DNA of 64,000 nucleotides. It comes from Cellvibrio japonicus Ueda107. Its GTDB lineage: Bacteria > Pseudomonadota > Gammaproteobacteria > Pseudomonadales > Cellvibrionaceae. The notes under the pieces were generated by a model. It was given only the letters and a program-made list of their open reading frames with translations, was not told where the DNA came from and ran no database searches. Within the stretch, counting starts at the first letter, position 1; every line of letters begins with the position of its first letter. The stretch covers positions 2,178,501 through 2,242,500 of the forward strand of contig NC_010995.1 in NCBI RefSeq assembly GCF_000019225.1, read 5' to 3'. Below are positions 36,186 through 44,596 of the stretch, one piece after another. Position numbers and translations under genes: made by a program.

Positions 36186-39100
36186 CTATTCCACTTCCGC
36201 CATAAAATCCAGCGCTGCCTGTTGGCGAATAGTCCGGCGATGGTTGGCCATTAACAGGGCAATTTTTTCCTGGTCACAGACCTGGCGATCCAGCATGACC
36301 CGGCTCTTCAATTCACCCACCGGTTCCGCGGTTGGGCATTTGCTGAAGACAAACTGGTTGGAAATCAAATCCATAAACGGACCGGACTTGCTGCTGGGCA
36401 TAATAAATAGCAGCTGCAAGCCCAGGCTTTCTGTTAAATAGTTAATCACCTCGCGCGAGCGATGCTCATCCATTTTCGAGAAAGCCTCATCCACCAAAAC
36501 CATACGCAAGTGGCTGTTCCCTTCATTAAACCGAAATGCCGAGGTAATAGCTGCGCTACGAATAATATAAGCGGGGGTTTCCAACTGCCCGCCAGAGCCA
36601 GTGCCATACTGGCTGAGCGGAATAGGTGATTTTCCCTCCGGCTCTTTATAAATTTCATAGCGACGATAATTGCGGTAATCGGCAATACGCATTAATTCGC
36701 GCAGGGCTTTTTGTTCATCTTCATCCAGCAGCATCGCCATCAGCCGCTCGCGCACTTTTTGGTGCTTCTCATCCAGGGCAAGGTTAAACAGGTTTTCGCC
36801 CTGCTCCAGGCTAGGGCTATCAATCACCGCTTTAAAGAACTGCCAATAATCCCTGAATTCAGGCACCCATTCCCAAGCAAAGCGGAAGCGTTCGCGATCG
36901 GCACCAAAACGATGATGCTCCAGTTCACGGTTAAGGTCTTCCAGAATTTTCTTGCCGTCATTGATAGCCTGATAAATGGAATGGCAAAGGTTGGTTACAA
37001 ACGCATTGTTAAAACTCTGGCGCAGGGACTCGATCTCCTGGTGGCGCTGAGCCAGGATATGATTCTTGTCGCGATTGTAGAGCGCATCAAACTGGCGACG
37101 GATATCACAAATAACCGTAAAGTTTTGTGAGCCCAGATCATCGTTATAATCGACATCAAACAAAATTGTGTCTACATTGCCACAAAACTGGTTGTGCTGC
37201 ATAACAGCCTGCTGCAGGCGATGCAGGAGTGTTTTTAATTCGGTATTCACACCTGCAAGCTGACTCTCAAAATAACCAAGGCTATGCTGGCCAACAGCTT
37301 CATCAGCCACGTGCAAGCGAGCCTCAGCATCAAAATCCGGCCAGAGCGCAACCAAACCTTGCAGATTGGATTCACAGGCATCGACAACTTGCAGGGTCTT
37401 GTTCTGCTCAGTGTCCAATTTCTGGCATTGGTTATCTGCCAGCTTTAACTCAGCACGGCAATCAATATGGGTATTGTTTAATTGCTGATAGCGCAACTGT
37501 TGTTGCTGCAAGCGCGCCTGCAAGTCCGCCAGTTCCTGCTCCAGCGCCTGGGTATCTGCCAAATCCAATTGTTGCAGCTTGGCATCCAGCGCCTGGATTT
37601 TATGCTGTGCCGTCACCATGGTTTGCAGGATCTCGGCATAAGCAAGGACTTTTAATTGATCGATGGCAAATAATAGCGATTGGCACTCCTCTGCATGAGC
37701 CTGCGCTGACTGCCATTCGCTAACCAGATTGTGGAATTCCTGGCGTTTTGCCTCCAGAGCGCGTTCGCGCGCGCCCTGGCCAAACACCAGATCGCCCTCT
37801 GCCATATCGCAACGGAACATAGCGTAGTTACCCGACCCCATGGCATCACGCGTTATTCCACGGCGCGTATTTTTCAGGTCCCTGGCAGTTTCTACCCGCT
37901 GTACATTGCCATAGCTGGCTTTGACATAGGCTTCGGCTGTTGCATGGGCAAAACGCATCACCTCGATAATGGATTCACGCCCGTTGTCCGTGAGTTTCTC
38001 CAGGTCAAGACGGGCTTTATCGCCCTGGATAATCCGCGCGCGCTGCCCTTGCCCACTCAAACCGCGCACCAGTGCAATCGCTTCTGCTTCGTATTCCGAC
38101 TCCACAATAATGCCAAAACGCGCAGCCCCCAGATAACCCTCAATTGCAGCCTGCCACTCTGGCGCTGTGACTTCTACATAATCGCAGAGGACCCTGGCAT
38201 CGGCTTTGGGACATTGTGCGCCAATTGCCTCCAGTGCTGCCCGCACAAATCCGGGATAGCTCACCTGGCGCGCTTCCAGGGACTGGATATCACGGCGCTT
38301 TTGCTCCATGGATTTCTGCAGGCGCTCGGCCTGCTGCTTGCGTTTGTCGCGCTCTTGCGCCAATTGATCGCGCAGGTTAAGACGAATGGTGCCAGCATTA
38401 CTGTCAATCTGGAACAGACTGGCCACAAAATGGTTTTGGTGCTTTTGTAATGTCAGAATTGCATCCAGGTGCTGATCTAACGGATTGTTATCCAGCCAGT
38501 CGCGGTTTAATAACTGGTGTAAATCCGGCAGGGTGCATTCTGTTTCCAGTGTCTTTGCAATTATTGATAAACCGGCCTCTTTTAAACCGGGCACATCGAG
38601 GCTGATGGATGTTTGACGCAAAGCCTGGGCTAACTGGCCTGCAGCATCCTGATTGGTTTGTGCTTGCTGGTGCTGGCGACGCAGCTCCGGTATTTGGGTT
38701 TGCAGGAATTTTTCCTGGGTTTGTTTTTCCTGCTCTAACTGGTCTTTATCGCGCAGTGCCGGAACACCCAAACGACGTGCTGTGGCTGCCAGGATTAATT
38801 GATGGATTTCATCGCGCTGGGCCTCGCAGGCGGACAGCGCTTGTTGTTGGGTATTCGCCGTTTCACGCAACAATTGTTGTTTATGTTTGGCATCCAGATA
38901 CAAGCGCTGGGAATCATCAAAACGACGTTTGGCCAGGGAGTATTGCAATACCTGCTGTTCCAGCCAACCGGCAATAAACTGATCGGCCAGGTTTTTACCT
39001 TGTGCCATCCGCTCTATGCCCTGACGCAACTGGCGCGCATCAGTCTCCATCGTGTGAATACGTTTAAGCATGGTGGAAACAGTGCGAATAGCTTCACCCA

Positions 39101-39839
39101 GGTCGCGGTATTCCAGGATTTCATTCGCAACAAATTCGTCAATGCCCTTGATTGGCTTATAGGCCATAAAGCGGGAAAAAGCGCGCGCCGCACTCATGGC
39201 TTCGCGCTCTGATATGGCATCTTTTTTGCCGCGTAAAATACCGTAGAGACGACAGAGATAAGACTTTTTCTTATCGTATTTTTCCACCTGCTGCTGGCCA
39301 TATTGGCGGCGCAGGCTGGCATAGAGTTTATCCAGGGGCATCACATACTTGTGTGTTTTTTCTTCCTTGAGGAGATCTTTTAAGCCAAGCACAACATCCG
39401 GCAGAATATAGAATTCACTGTCCTCCAGGCGCGCCACCTTTTGCAAAGCGCTCCCCTGCCCGGTTGTTTCCAGAAAAGCGCGCATGGCAATCAGTGCCGT
39501 AAAAGGTTCAGCGCTTTCACCCTGGGTTGGATAGAACACAGCGGCGAGGTAACCATCACACCCCTGGGGGCGCGCATAGGCACCATCATCACATCCCAAT
39601 ACATAGGATGCCAGGGTTCGTACCAGTTTTCCGCCACGGCCGCGTTGACTCGATTCATCTTGCCCAGGATTAAAGTGGAACAGATTGTCATGGGCAGCCG
39701 TCATAATCGTTTGTATGGCATCTGCCGCGGTGGTCTTGCCTGAGCCATTACCGCCGGAAAACAGATTGATGGGGCCGAATTCAAATTCGGTATTAGGTAC
39801 ATTACCCCAGTTAACGTAAATAAATTTCTTCAGGTACAT
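36186..39839 (-). CDS. MukB/JetC-like SMC ATPase of an Mks/Wadjet-type condensin
   Basis: This 1,217-residue protein is an SMC-type ATPase. The N-terminal half-site begins INLFSGGNGSGKTTAAD (Walker A, residues 29-37). Long coiled-coil arms rich in Gln, Glu and Leu follow, with a central globular part around residues 500-650 that would be the hinge. The C-terminal half-site has the signature YGTGSGGQLETPAYI, Walker B LRMVLVDEAFSKMDEH and a D-loop. This resembles the COG4913 family, which includes Wadjet JetC and MksB. With its two upstream partners it would load on DNA and extrude loops. Its start lies 2 bases after the JetB-like stop. No JetD nuclease gene follows: the next gene is a convergent response regulator. 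Confidence 0.88.
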   Translation of the reverse strand: MYLKKFIYVNWGNVPNTEFEFGPINLFSGGNGSGKTTAADAIQTIMTAAHDNLFHFNPGQDESSQRGRGGKLVRTLASYVLGCDDGAYARPQGCDGYLAAVFYPTQGESAEPFTALIAMRAFLETTGQGSALQKVARLEDSEFYILPDVVLGLKDLLKEEKTHKYVMPLDKLYASLRRQYGQQQVEKYDKKKSYLCRLYGILRGKKDAISEREAMSAARAFSRFMAYKPIKGIDEFVANEILEYRDLGEAIRTVSTMLKRIHTMETDARQLRQGIERMAQGKNLADQFIAGWLEQQVLQYSLAKRRFDDSQRLYLDAKHKQQLLRETANTQQQALSACEAQRDEIHQLILAATARRLGVPALRDKDQLEQEKQTQEKFLQTQIPELRRQHQQAQTNQDAAGQLAQALRQTSISLDVPGLKEAGLSIIAKTLETECTLPDLHQLLNRDWLDNNPLDQHLDAILTLQKHQNHFVASLFQIDSNAGTIRLNLRDQLAQERDKRKQQAERLQKSMEQKRRDIQSLEARQVSYPGFVRAALEAIGAQCPKADARVLCDYVEVTAPEWQAAIEGYLGAARFGIIVESEYEAEAIALVRGLSGQGQRARIIQGDKARLDLEKLTDNGRESIIEVMRFAHATAEAYVKASYGNVQRVETARDLKNTRRGITRDAMGSGNYAMFRCDMAEGDLVFGQGARERALEAKRQEFHNLVSEWQSAQAHAEECQSLLFAIDQLKVLAYAEILQTMVTAQHKIQALDAKLQQLDLADTQALEQELADLQARLQQQQLRYQQLNNTHIDCRAELKLADNQCQKLDTEQNKTLQVVDACESNLQGLVALWPDFDAEARLHVADEAVGQHSLGYFESQLAGVNTELKTLLHRLQQAVMQHNQFCGNVDTILFDVDYNDDLGSQNFTVICDIRRQFDALYNRDKNHILAQRHQEIESLRQSFNNAFVTNLCHSIYQAINDGKKILEDLNRELEHHRFGADRERFRFAWEWVPEFRDYWQFFKAVIDSPSLEQGENLFNLALDEKHQKVRERLMAMLLDEDEQKALRELMRIADYRNYRRYEIYKEPEGKSPIPLSQYGTGSGGQLETPAYIIRSAAITSAFRFNEGNSHLRMVLVDEAFSKMDEHRSREVINYLTESLGLQLLFIMPSSKSGPFMDLISNQFVFSKCPTAEPVGELKSRVMLDRQVCDQEKIALLMANHRRTIRQQAALDFMAEVE

Positions 39840-39841
39840 AA

Positions 39842-40606
39842 TCAGTTATCAACCGCGAACAGGGAACGTGACAAGTGTGGTGATTGCTTTCCTGGGCCCC
39901 TGTCATCTTCCTCATTCACGTCAGGTTCACTATGGGCTTCACTGTCATCCAGTAATAGCATCGAATCTGCCAAATGGCTGCGAATCTGTGCCAGCCATTC
40001 ATTACTGACCAGATTGATAATCAAGGGACGGATTTTGATCCAACTCTCTGCGGAATCTATATCGGCTTCCGCCAGGAAATGAATTAAACGCATTTGGCGT
40101 AAACGGCGGAAGGTTTGACGACGCTCCCCCAGGTTTTCCGGTAAGCTGCGACGCAACAGGCTTTTCATTGCCAAGGCAATTGCTTCAAGAGACAAGGTTG
40201 CACCCCCCTGCTCATCAATACTGCCTTCACGCAATGCCTTGTCATATTCCGCACGCAACACCAACACCAGGGCTACCTCATGCTGGTTGAGGCGATTGCG
40301 CAAGCCCGCATTGAGTGGCTCATCACTTTCGTCATCCATACCAGGCATACGCGCACCCGGCGGTAATATGCGAACAAAACGAAAATGGGGATCGTGCTGG
40401 AAACGCAAGCCGATCAACCCCAGGTATTCATTAACTGTCGCCTGGATACGGATAAAGCGATCGTAGAGCTCAGCTTCTACCTGGCTATCATCGCGACAGA
40501 GTACACCATAGTCGAGCAAGCGCTGGATAAGCTCGCGCCAGTTATCCAGCGATATATTATGTTTGTCCAGTTGTGCCTGGAGTACCTGGGTCAGGGAATC
40601 ACTCAT
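39842..40606 (-). CDS. MukE/JetB-like subunit of the condensin
   Basis: The 254-residue protein is predicted to be mostly helical with winged-helix character, matching MksE/JetB by size and gene position. It starts LTQVLQAQLDKHN and has a Glu/Asp-rich tail (DDSEAHSEPDVNEEDD) that is poorly conserved in this family. In MukBEF and Wadjet complexes this subunit (the KITE) bridges kleisin and DNA. The start ATG overlaps the JetA-like stop by four bases (ATGA) and the stop lies 2 bases before the JetC-like start, so the three subunits are translationally coupled. The call rests mostly on operon position; sequence similarity is weak by eye. Confidence 0.78.
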   Translation of the reverse strand: MSDSLTQVLQAQLDKHNISLDNWRELIQRLLDYGVLCRDDSQVEAELYDRFIRIQATVNEYLGLIGLRFQHDPHFRFVRILPPGARMPGMDDESDEPLNAGLRNRLNQHEVALVLVLRAEYDKALREGSIDEQGGATLSLEAIALAMKSLLRRSLPENLGERRQTFRRLRQMRLIHFLAEADIDSAESWIKIRPLIINLVSNEWLAQIRSHLADSMLLLDDSEAHSEPDVNEEDDRGPGKQSPHLSRSLFAVDN

Positions 40607-42213
40607 GAGAAAATCTCGGATAAAGCCTGGTTGTCCAACAGGCGAATTATGAATTCATCGCGACGCATAAAATACTGGCCATCCTGTACACGCGGAGCCA
40701 CTGCCAGCCAGGCATCCTCCTGTTCTACCCGAAAATAGTATCGGGAGGACAAATTACCCGCAGCGCCAACCTCAACCGCATGGGATAGATTCAGCAGTGC
40801 TTGCATGCTGTCAGCCACCAGTTCACGACTGCTGATTTCACCGCGCTCTCGCAGCGCCTGATAGACATAATCGCGCAGGTTGCTGGATTGGAAAATAAAC
40901 GCGCGATCCAGTGCCTGTTGGATAAACAAGGTTTTTTGCGCGTCGATATCCAGGGCCTTTTCTTCTTCCAGGGTAGAGCGAATAAGCTGGGGGTTACGCC
41001 TGGCGCGCAATTGGATTTGCGCAGGGTCGATAAAGCCCATGTGCAACCCGGCAATGGCCTCACCCTGCTGCAACAAAACGGCATCCTGCTGTTCGACCGG
41101 CAAATGCGCCAGGGAGCGATAAATATCCATCAAGTCATCCTGGCCACGACTATTGATATAGCTCAACTGGCGAATAATGATGTCAGCGCGCTGGGTAAAA
41201 GTATTTAAGGCGCGACGCAAGGCAGGCAACATAATATCGCAAGCATTTTTCAGGCGGGAATCTATTGTTTGCAACAAGGTTTCCAACAGGGATACCCCAG
41301 ATACAACCTTTTGTGGCAAGGCTTTACGCAGGCGAATTTCCATGACGGCCCGCCAATCTTTGGCAGCCGTTTCAGGATCGCCCTGGCCATATTTTCGCTT
41401 GCGGCGAATTTTAGTGATGATATCGCCGATTTGGTCGCGGTACTTTTCCACACTGTCAGCAGATAAGCGCACTTCCAGGTCTGGCTTGAATACCGTTTCC
41501 ATAAAATCGAAAAACTCATCGCTGGCCTGCTGGATTAGCTGGCGCGACTCAACCTCACGTACCAACTGGCGCTTGCGCTCTTCCAGTTCGGCAATCACAT
41601 CGGTGAAATCACTGATAATCCGCTCGGAATACTCATAAGCATCGAGCAAGTCATGTATTTCACCCTGTTCATAAAACGCTTGCAAACTGTTGCGGGTATT
41701 GCGCGTGTTGCGATTGCGCGTGCGAAATTCATTGGCATGGTGATCAGCAAAGGGCTGGGTAAACAAACGCCCCATACGACTGAAACCATAACTGCTCTGC
41801 AAACTGGTTTCGTCCACTTGTTTTTCAAGCCAGCCGTTGTCAATCAGGCGGTTGATGATAAAGATCGCCAGGTCTCGCTGGCTTTTAAAGCGTCCCTCAG
41901 TGGCTTCCTCACCGTCGTTTAGTTCCCCATTATCAATATCCAGGATCGGGGCTCGGGCAATGGCTTCCTTAAAAATATCCACAAGCTGTTCGCGATTCAT
42001 GGCATGGCCATAATCGCGCAGATCAGTATAGAGGCGTTGATATAGTAAACGCAGGCATTCGGCCACCAACTCCCGGTATTTTCCAGTGAGTGGATTGAAA
42101 AAATGCGTGCGGGAATCGGAGAAAAACATCAGTGAATCATCAAAATAGCGGAGGAGGTCAAATACAGTGCCGGGCAAATAGACTTTGCTCTTCCAGTGTC
42201 CAGCTATCGGCAT
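40603..42213 (-). CDS. MukF/JetA-like kleisin of the condensin
   Basis: The 536-residue protein has an N-terminal winged-helix-like segment (residues about 60-140), a long helical region rich in Glu and Arg (YEYSERIISDFTDVIAEL, VREVESRQLIQQASDEFF) and a C-terminal winged helix. These are the features of MksF/JetA kleisins. It leads the three-gene condensin operon. Its first ATG at 42213 lies inside the preceding DUF3012-like gene (56-base overlap in another frame). TTG 42177, behind a GGAAGAG site, or ATG 42129, which clears the overlap, are alternatives. Confidence 0.82.
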   Translation of the reverse strand: MPIAGHWKSKVYLPGTVFDLLRYFDDSLMFFSDSRTHFFNPLTGKYRELVAECLRLLYQRLYTDLRDYGHAMNREQLVDIFKEAIARAPILDIDNGELNDGEEATEGRFKSQRDLAIFIINRLIDNGWLEKQVDETSLQSSYGFSRMGRLFTQPFADHHANEFRTRNRNTRNTRNSLQAFYEQGEIHDLLDAYEYSERIISDFTDVIAELEERKRQLVREVESRQLIQQASDEFFDFMETVFKPDLEVRLSADSVEKYRDQIGDIITKIRRKRKYGQGDPETAAKDWRAVMEIRLRKALPQKVVSGVSLLETLLQTIDSRLKNACDIMLPALRRALNTFTQRADIIIRQLSYINSRGQDDLMDIYRSLAHLPVEQQDAVLLQQGEAIAGLHMGFIDPAQIQLRARRNPQLIRSTLEEEKALDIDAQKTLFIQQALDRAFIFQSSNLRDYVYQALRERGEISSRELVADSMQALLNLSHAVEVGAAGNLSSRYYFRVEQEDAWLAVAPRVQDGQYFMRRDEFIIRLLDNQALSEIFS

Positions 42214-42517
42214 CCTTAACCATCATCCAATGACACCAATCTTCCGAGCCTTGCGCCGGCGCCTGGCCATTCATCGCTTTTACTTTTTCCACAGACTCTT
42301 GCGGGATAACATCCTCTATGGGTTCTTCAGCATGGGCTGCAGTGTCGAGTAATGTTTGCGTTGCCTCTTTAGCAATCTGATCCAGACGCTGTAACTCTTG
42401 TATTTGTGCCGCCTGTTGCTTATTGGTGTAACTAATCGTTAATAATCCGGCAATAATGACCAACACACTGGCTAGCATCACAATAACCAGCCATTTATGC
42501 TCACGAACAAAGCCCAT
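42158..42517 (-). CDS. Small membrane protein with DUF3012-like C-terminus
   Basis: The protein has about 119 residues. Residues 8-30 form one transmembrane helix (WLVIVMLASVLVIIAGLL), a Gln/Glu-rich coil follows, and the end is GSEDWCHWMMVKDADSWT and then FARHC. This end resembles DUF3012, a short lipoprotein family with the pattern WCxxM...WTxxE...FAxHC; the two cysteines would form a disulfide outside the cytoplasm. A TTG at 42550 lies further out, but ATG 42517 begins the natural N-terminus. The function is unknown. It sits between hemB and the condensin, and the kleisin start overlaps its 3' end. Confidence 0.72.
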   Translation of the reverse strand: MGFVREHKWLVIVMLASVLVIIAGLLTISYTNKQQAAQIQELQRLDQIAKEATQTLLDTAAHAEEPIEDVIPQESVEKVKAMNGQAPAQGSEDWCHWMMVKDADSWTLEEQSLFARHCI

Positions 42518-42540
42518 AGATACGTCCAACTTTTTAGGGA

Positions 42541-43512
42541 TTACAACCAATCGGCCATTTTTTCGGCGTAATAGGTAATAATTAAATCTGCACCTGCCCG
42601 TTTAAATGCTGTCATGGTTTCCAGCACAATCGCTTTTTCATCAATCACACCTGCCTGGGCGCCAGCCTTGATCATGGCGTATTCGCCACTCACCTGGTAA
42701 ACCGCCAGCGGACGAATGGAATGTGCACGGATATTGGCTAACACATCCAGATAGGCCAGTCCGGGTTTCACCATCAAAATATCCGCACCTTCAGCCTCAT
42801 CCTGCAATGATTCAGCTAATGCCTCGCGGCTGTTAGCAGGGTCCATTTGATAACTGCTGCGCGAACCTTTGAAATTGCTGTCAACCGCATCGCGGAACGG
42901 CCCATAAAATGCGGAGGCAAATTTGGTGGAATAGGACATCACCGGAATATGGTTAAACCCGGCTTCATCCAGTGCCTGGCGAATCGCAGCAATCATGCCA
43001 TCCATCATGCCGGACGGGGCAATCATATCCACACCGGCCGCAGCTGCAAGCACAACCTGTTTTTGCAGATTGGCTAATGTTTCATCATTGAGCACATCCT
43101 GTTCGTGGATAACACCGCAATGCCCATGGCTGGTGTATTCACAGAAACAGTTGTCGCTGATCACCAACATTTCCGGCTGCGCCTGCTTGGCAATACGGAT
43201 CATGCGCGCCATCAACCCATCGCTATGCCAGGTATCTGACCCTGTCTCATCTTTATGGCTTGATACACCGAACAAAATAATAGCGCGCACCCCTTTTCGC
43301 CAGGCGCGCTGGACAACTGCTGCCAATTCACTTTCCGGATAGCGGAACACATCTGGCATGGACTTGATTGGAACAGGTTCGGCTATACCCTCTTCCACAA
43401 AGATGGGCAGGATAAAGTCATTCATCGACAATTGGGTTTCGCGCACCAGGGCGCGCAATACCGGGGTGCGGCGCAAACGGCGAAAGCGAAAATCAGGTGT
43501 AACCAGTGACAT
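42541..43512 (-). CDS. hemB: Delta-aminolevulinic acid dehydratase (porphobilinogen synthase)
   Basis: HemB condenses two 5-aminolevulinate molecules to porphobilinogen in heme and tetrapyrrole synthesis. The 323-residue protein has the zinc-site cysteines (DNCFCEYTSHGHCG), so it is the Zn-dependent type rather than the Asp-rich Mg-dependent one found in Pseudomonas. The two active-site lysines lie in SYSTKFASAFYGPFR and LMVKPGLAYLD. The gene sits in a long leftward run, 19 bases after the unknown gene. Confidence 0.97.
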   Translation of the reverse strand: MSLVTPDFRFRRLRRTPVLRALVRETQLSMNDFILPIFVEEGIAEPVPIKSMPDVFRYPESELAAVVQRAWRKGVRAIILFGVSSHKDETGSDTWHSDGLMARMIRIAKQAQPEMLVISDNCFCEYTSHGHCGVIHEQDVLNDETLANLQKQVVLAAAAGVDMIAPSGMMDGMIAAIRQALDEAGFNHIPVMSYSTKFASAFYGPFRDAVDSNFKGSRSSYQMDPANSREALAESLQDEAEGADILMVKPGLAYLDVLANIRAHSIRPLAVYQVSGEYAMIKAGAQAGVIDEKAIVLETMTAFKRAGADLIITYYAEKMADWL

Positions 43513-43531
43513 AGAAAAAACCTACAAAATT

Positions 43532-43957
43532 TTATAAGTGCAGGCCACCTTCATGGCTCCACTCACAACGAACACGCATATCGCCAGAACCGGGACGGTG
43601 ATAACTGCTCTTCGTCTCCCAAGTAAATGTATGCGTACCAGATAACTCGGTTTCCAGATGCACGGTGGCAGAGACCCAATACATCTTGCTCAGCAAGGCT
43701 TCAAACTGGGCGATCCATTGATCCCATTCATATTCAACAGCCTTATAGGATGCACCAAAGTGCATAACTTCTGTTTGGTAATTGCTATTGGGTGAATCCA
43801 GTTGTGGAATGGCGAACATTTCCTGGCTGATAAACGGCCACTCATCAGCATGAGGTAAAGACAGCATGGCCTCGCGATTGGCCCGAATATGTTCGGAAAT
43901 TGCTAGTGTCGAGGCAGTATCTTTGATACAGCCGTAGACAATAGATTCTTGATCCAT
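43532..43957 (-). CDS. Unknown conserved-looking protein, 141 aa
   Basis: I do not recognise this protein. It starts at ATG 43957 behind a GAGG site (a GTG six bases upstream is possible) and has no signal or membrane segment. It contains three Cys and many aromatic residues, with a beta-rich look in the second half (YWVSATVHLETELSGTHTFTW). The good ribosome-binding site and tight spacing to hemB (19 bases) and to the transglycosylase gene (18 bases) say it is a real gene of this run. I see no catalytic motif. Confidence 0.75.
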   Translation of the reverse strand: MDQESIVYGCIKDTASTLAISEHIRANREAMLSLPHADEWPFISQEMFAIPQLDSPNSNYQTEVMHFGASYKAVEYEWDQWIAQFEALLSKMYWVSATVHLETELSGTHTFTWETKSSYHRPGSGDMRVRCEWSHEGGLHL

Positions 43958-43975
43958 AATCACCTCTGTTTGTGG

Positions 43976-44596
43976 TTAAAATGGCCACCACCAACTACGT
44001 TTAAAGCGCGCTTCACAACCTTGCAGCTGCGTAGCATATTGCTTGGCCCGGGAGTCCACATTGCGCGCTGTATTGATTAACCAGGACTTTTTCTGATAAG
44101 TAGCGCGATTAAATCCACCATGTCCTTCGTGGTAAGCCAGGTACAGACTGTATCCATCATTCAAGCCTATGCGGCTGCGACGCTGGCTCTGCCTGTTATA
44201 CCATCCGATAAAATCGATCGCATCCTTAAAACTGTCCCGCCTTGCCCAGCGACTGCCAATGGCATCCTGGTATTCGTTCCAGGTATCCGTTTTTGCTTGC
44301 GCATAACCAAAGGCATTGCTCGGGCGAGGCCCGGGGATAACCCACAAAATCTTGCGCCTGGCAGGCTTAGCATTATGTTTGAATTGTGACTCCTGATACA
44401 TGATGGACATCATAACCGGGATGGAAGAGCCCCAGTTTTTTTCTGCATTACGGGCGTATTTGTACCAGGAGGGTTTATCATCAAAGATATCGCATAGGTT
44501 ATTGGGATTGGATGGTGGCAGGGTTGAACAGCCACCTAACAACCCTGTACACACCAGGATAGCCAGCAACATCCACTTTTTTAGTTGGTTATTCAT
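43976..44596 (-). CDS. Transglycosylase SLT-domain lipoprotein
   Basis: A lipoprotein signal ends in LLGGC (Cys23), so the protein is anchored in the membrane after processing. The SLT domain begins at about residue 55. It contains the MYQESQF segment, whose Glu69 is the presumed catalytic acid of lytic transglycosylases, followed by FGYAQAKTDTW, which is equivalent to GLMQ/GYAQ in the family, and AYHEGHGGF near the end. It would cleave the glycan strands of peptidoglycan. At 206 residues it is a small member. The start codon overlaps the ligA stop (ATGA), so it is coupled to ligA. Confidence 0.88.
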   Translation of the reverse strand: MNNQLKKWMLLAILVCTGLLGGCSTLPPSNPNNLCDIFDDKPSWYKYARNAEKNWGSSIPVMMSIMYQESQFKHNAKPARRKILWVIPGPRPSNAFGYAQAKTDTWNEYQDAIGSRWARRDSFKDAIDFIGWYNRQSQRRSRIGLNDGYSLYLAYHEGHGGFNRATYQKKSWLINTARNVDSRAKQYATQLQGCEARFKRSWWWPF

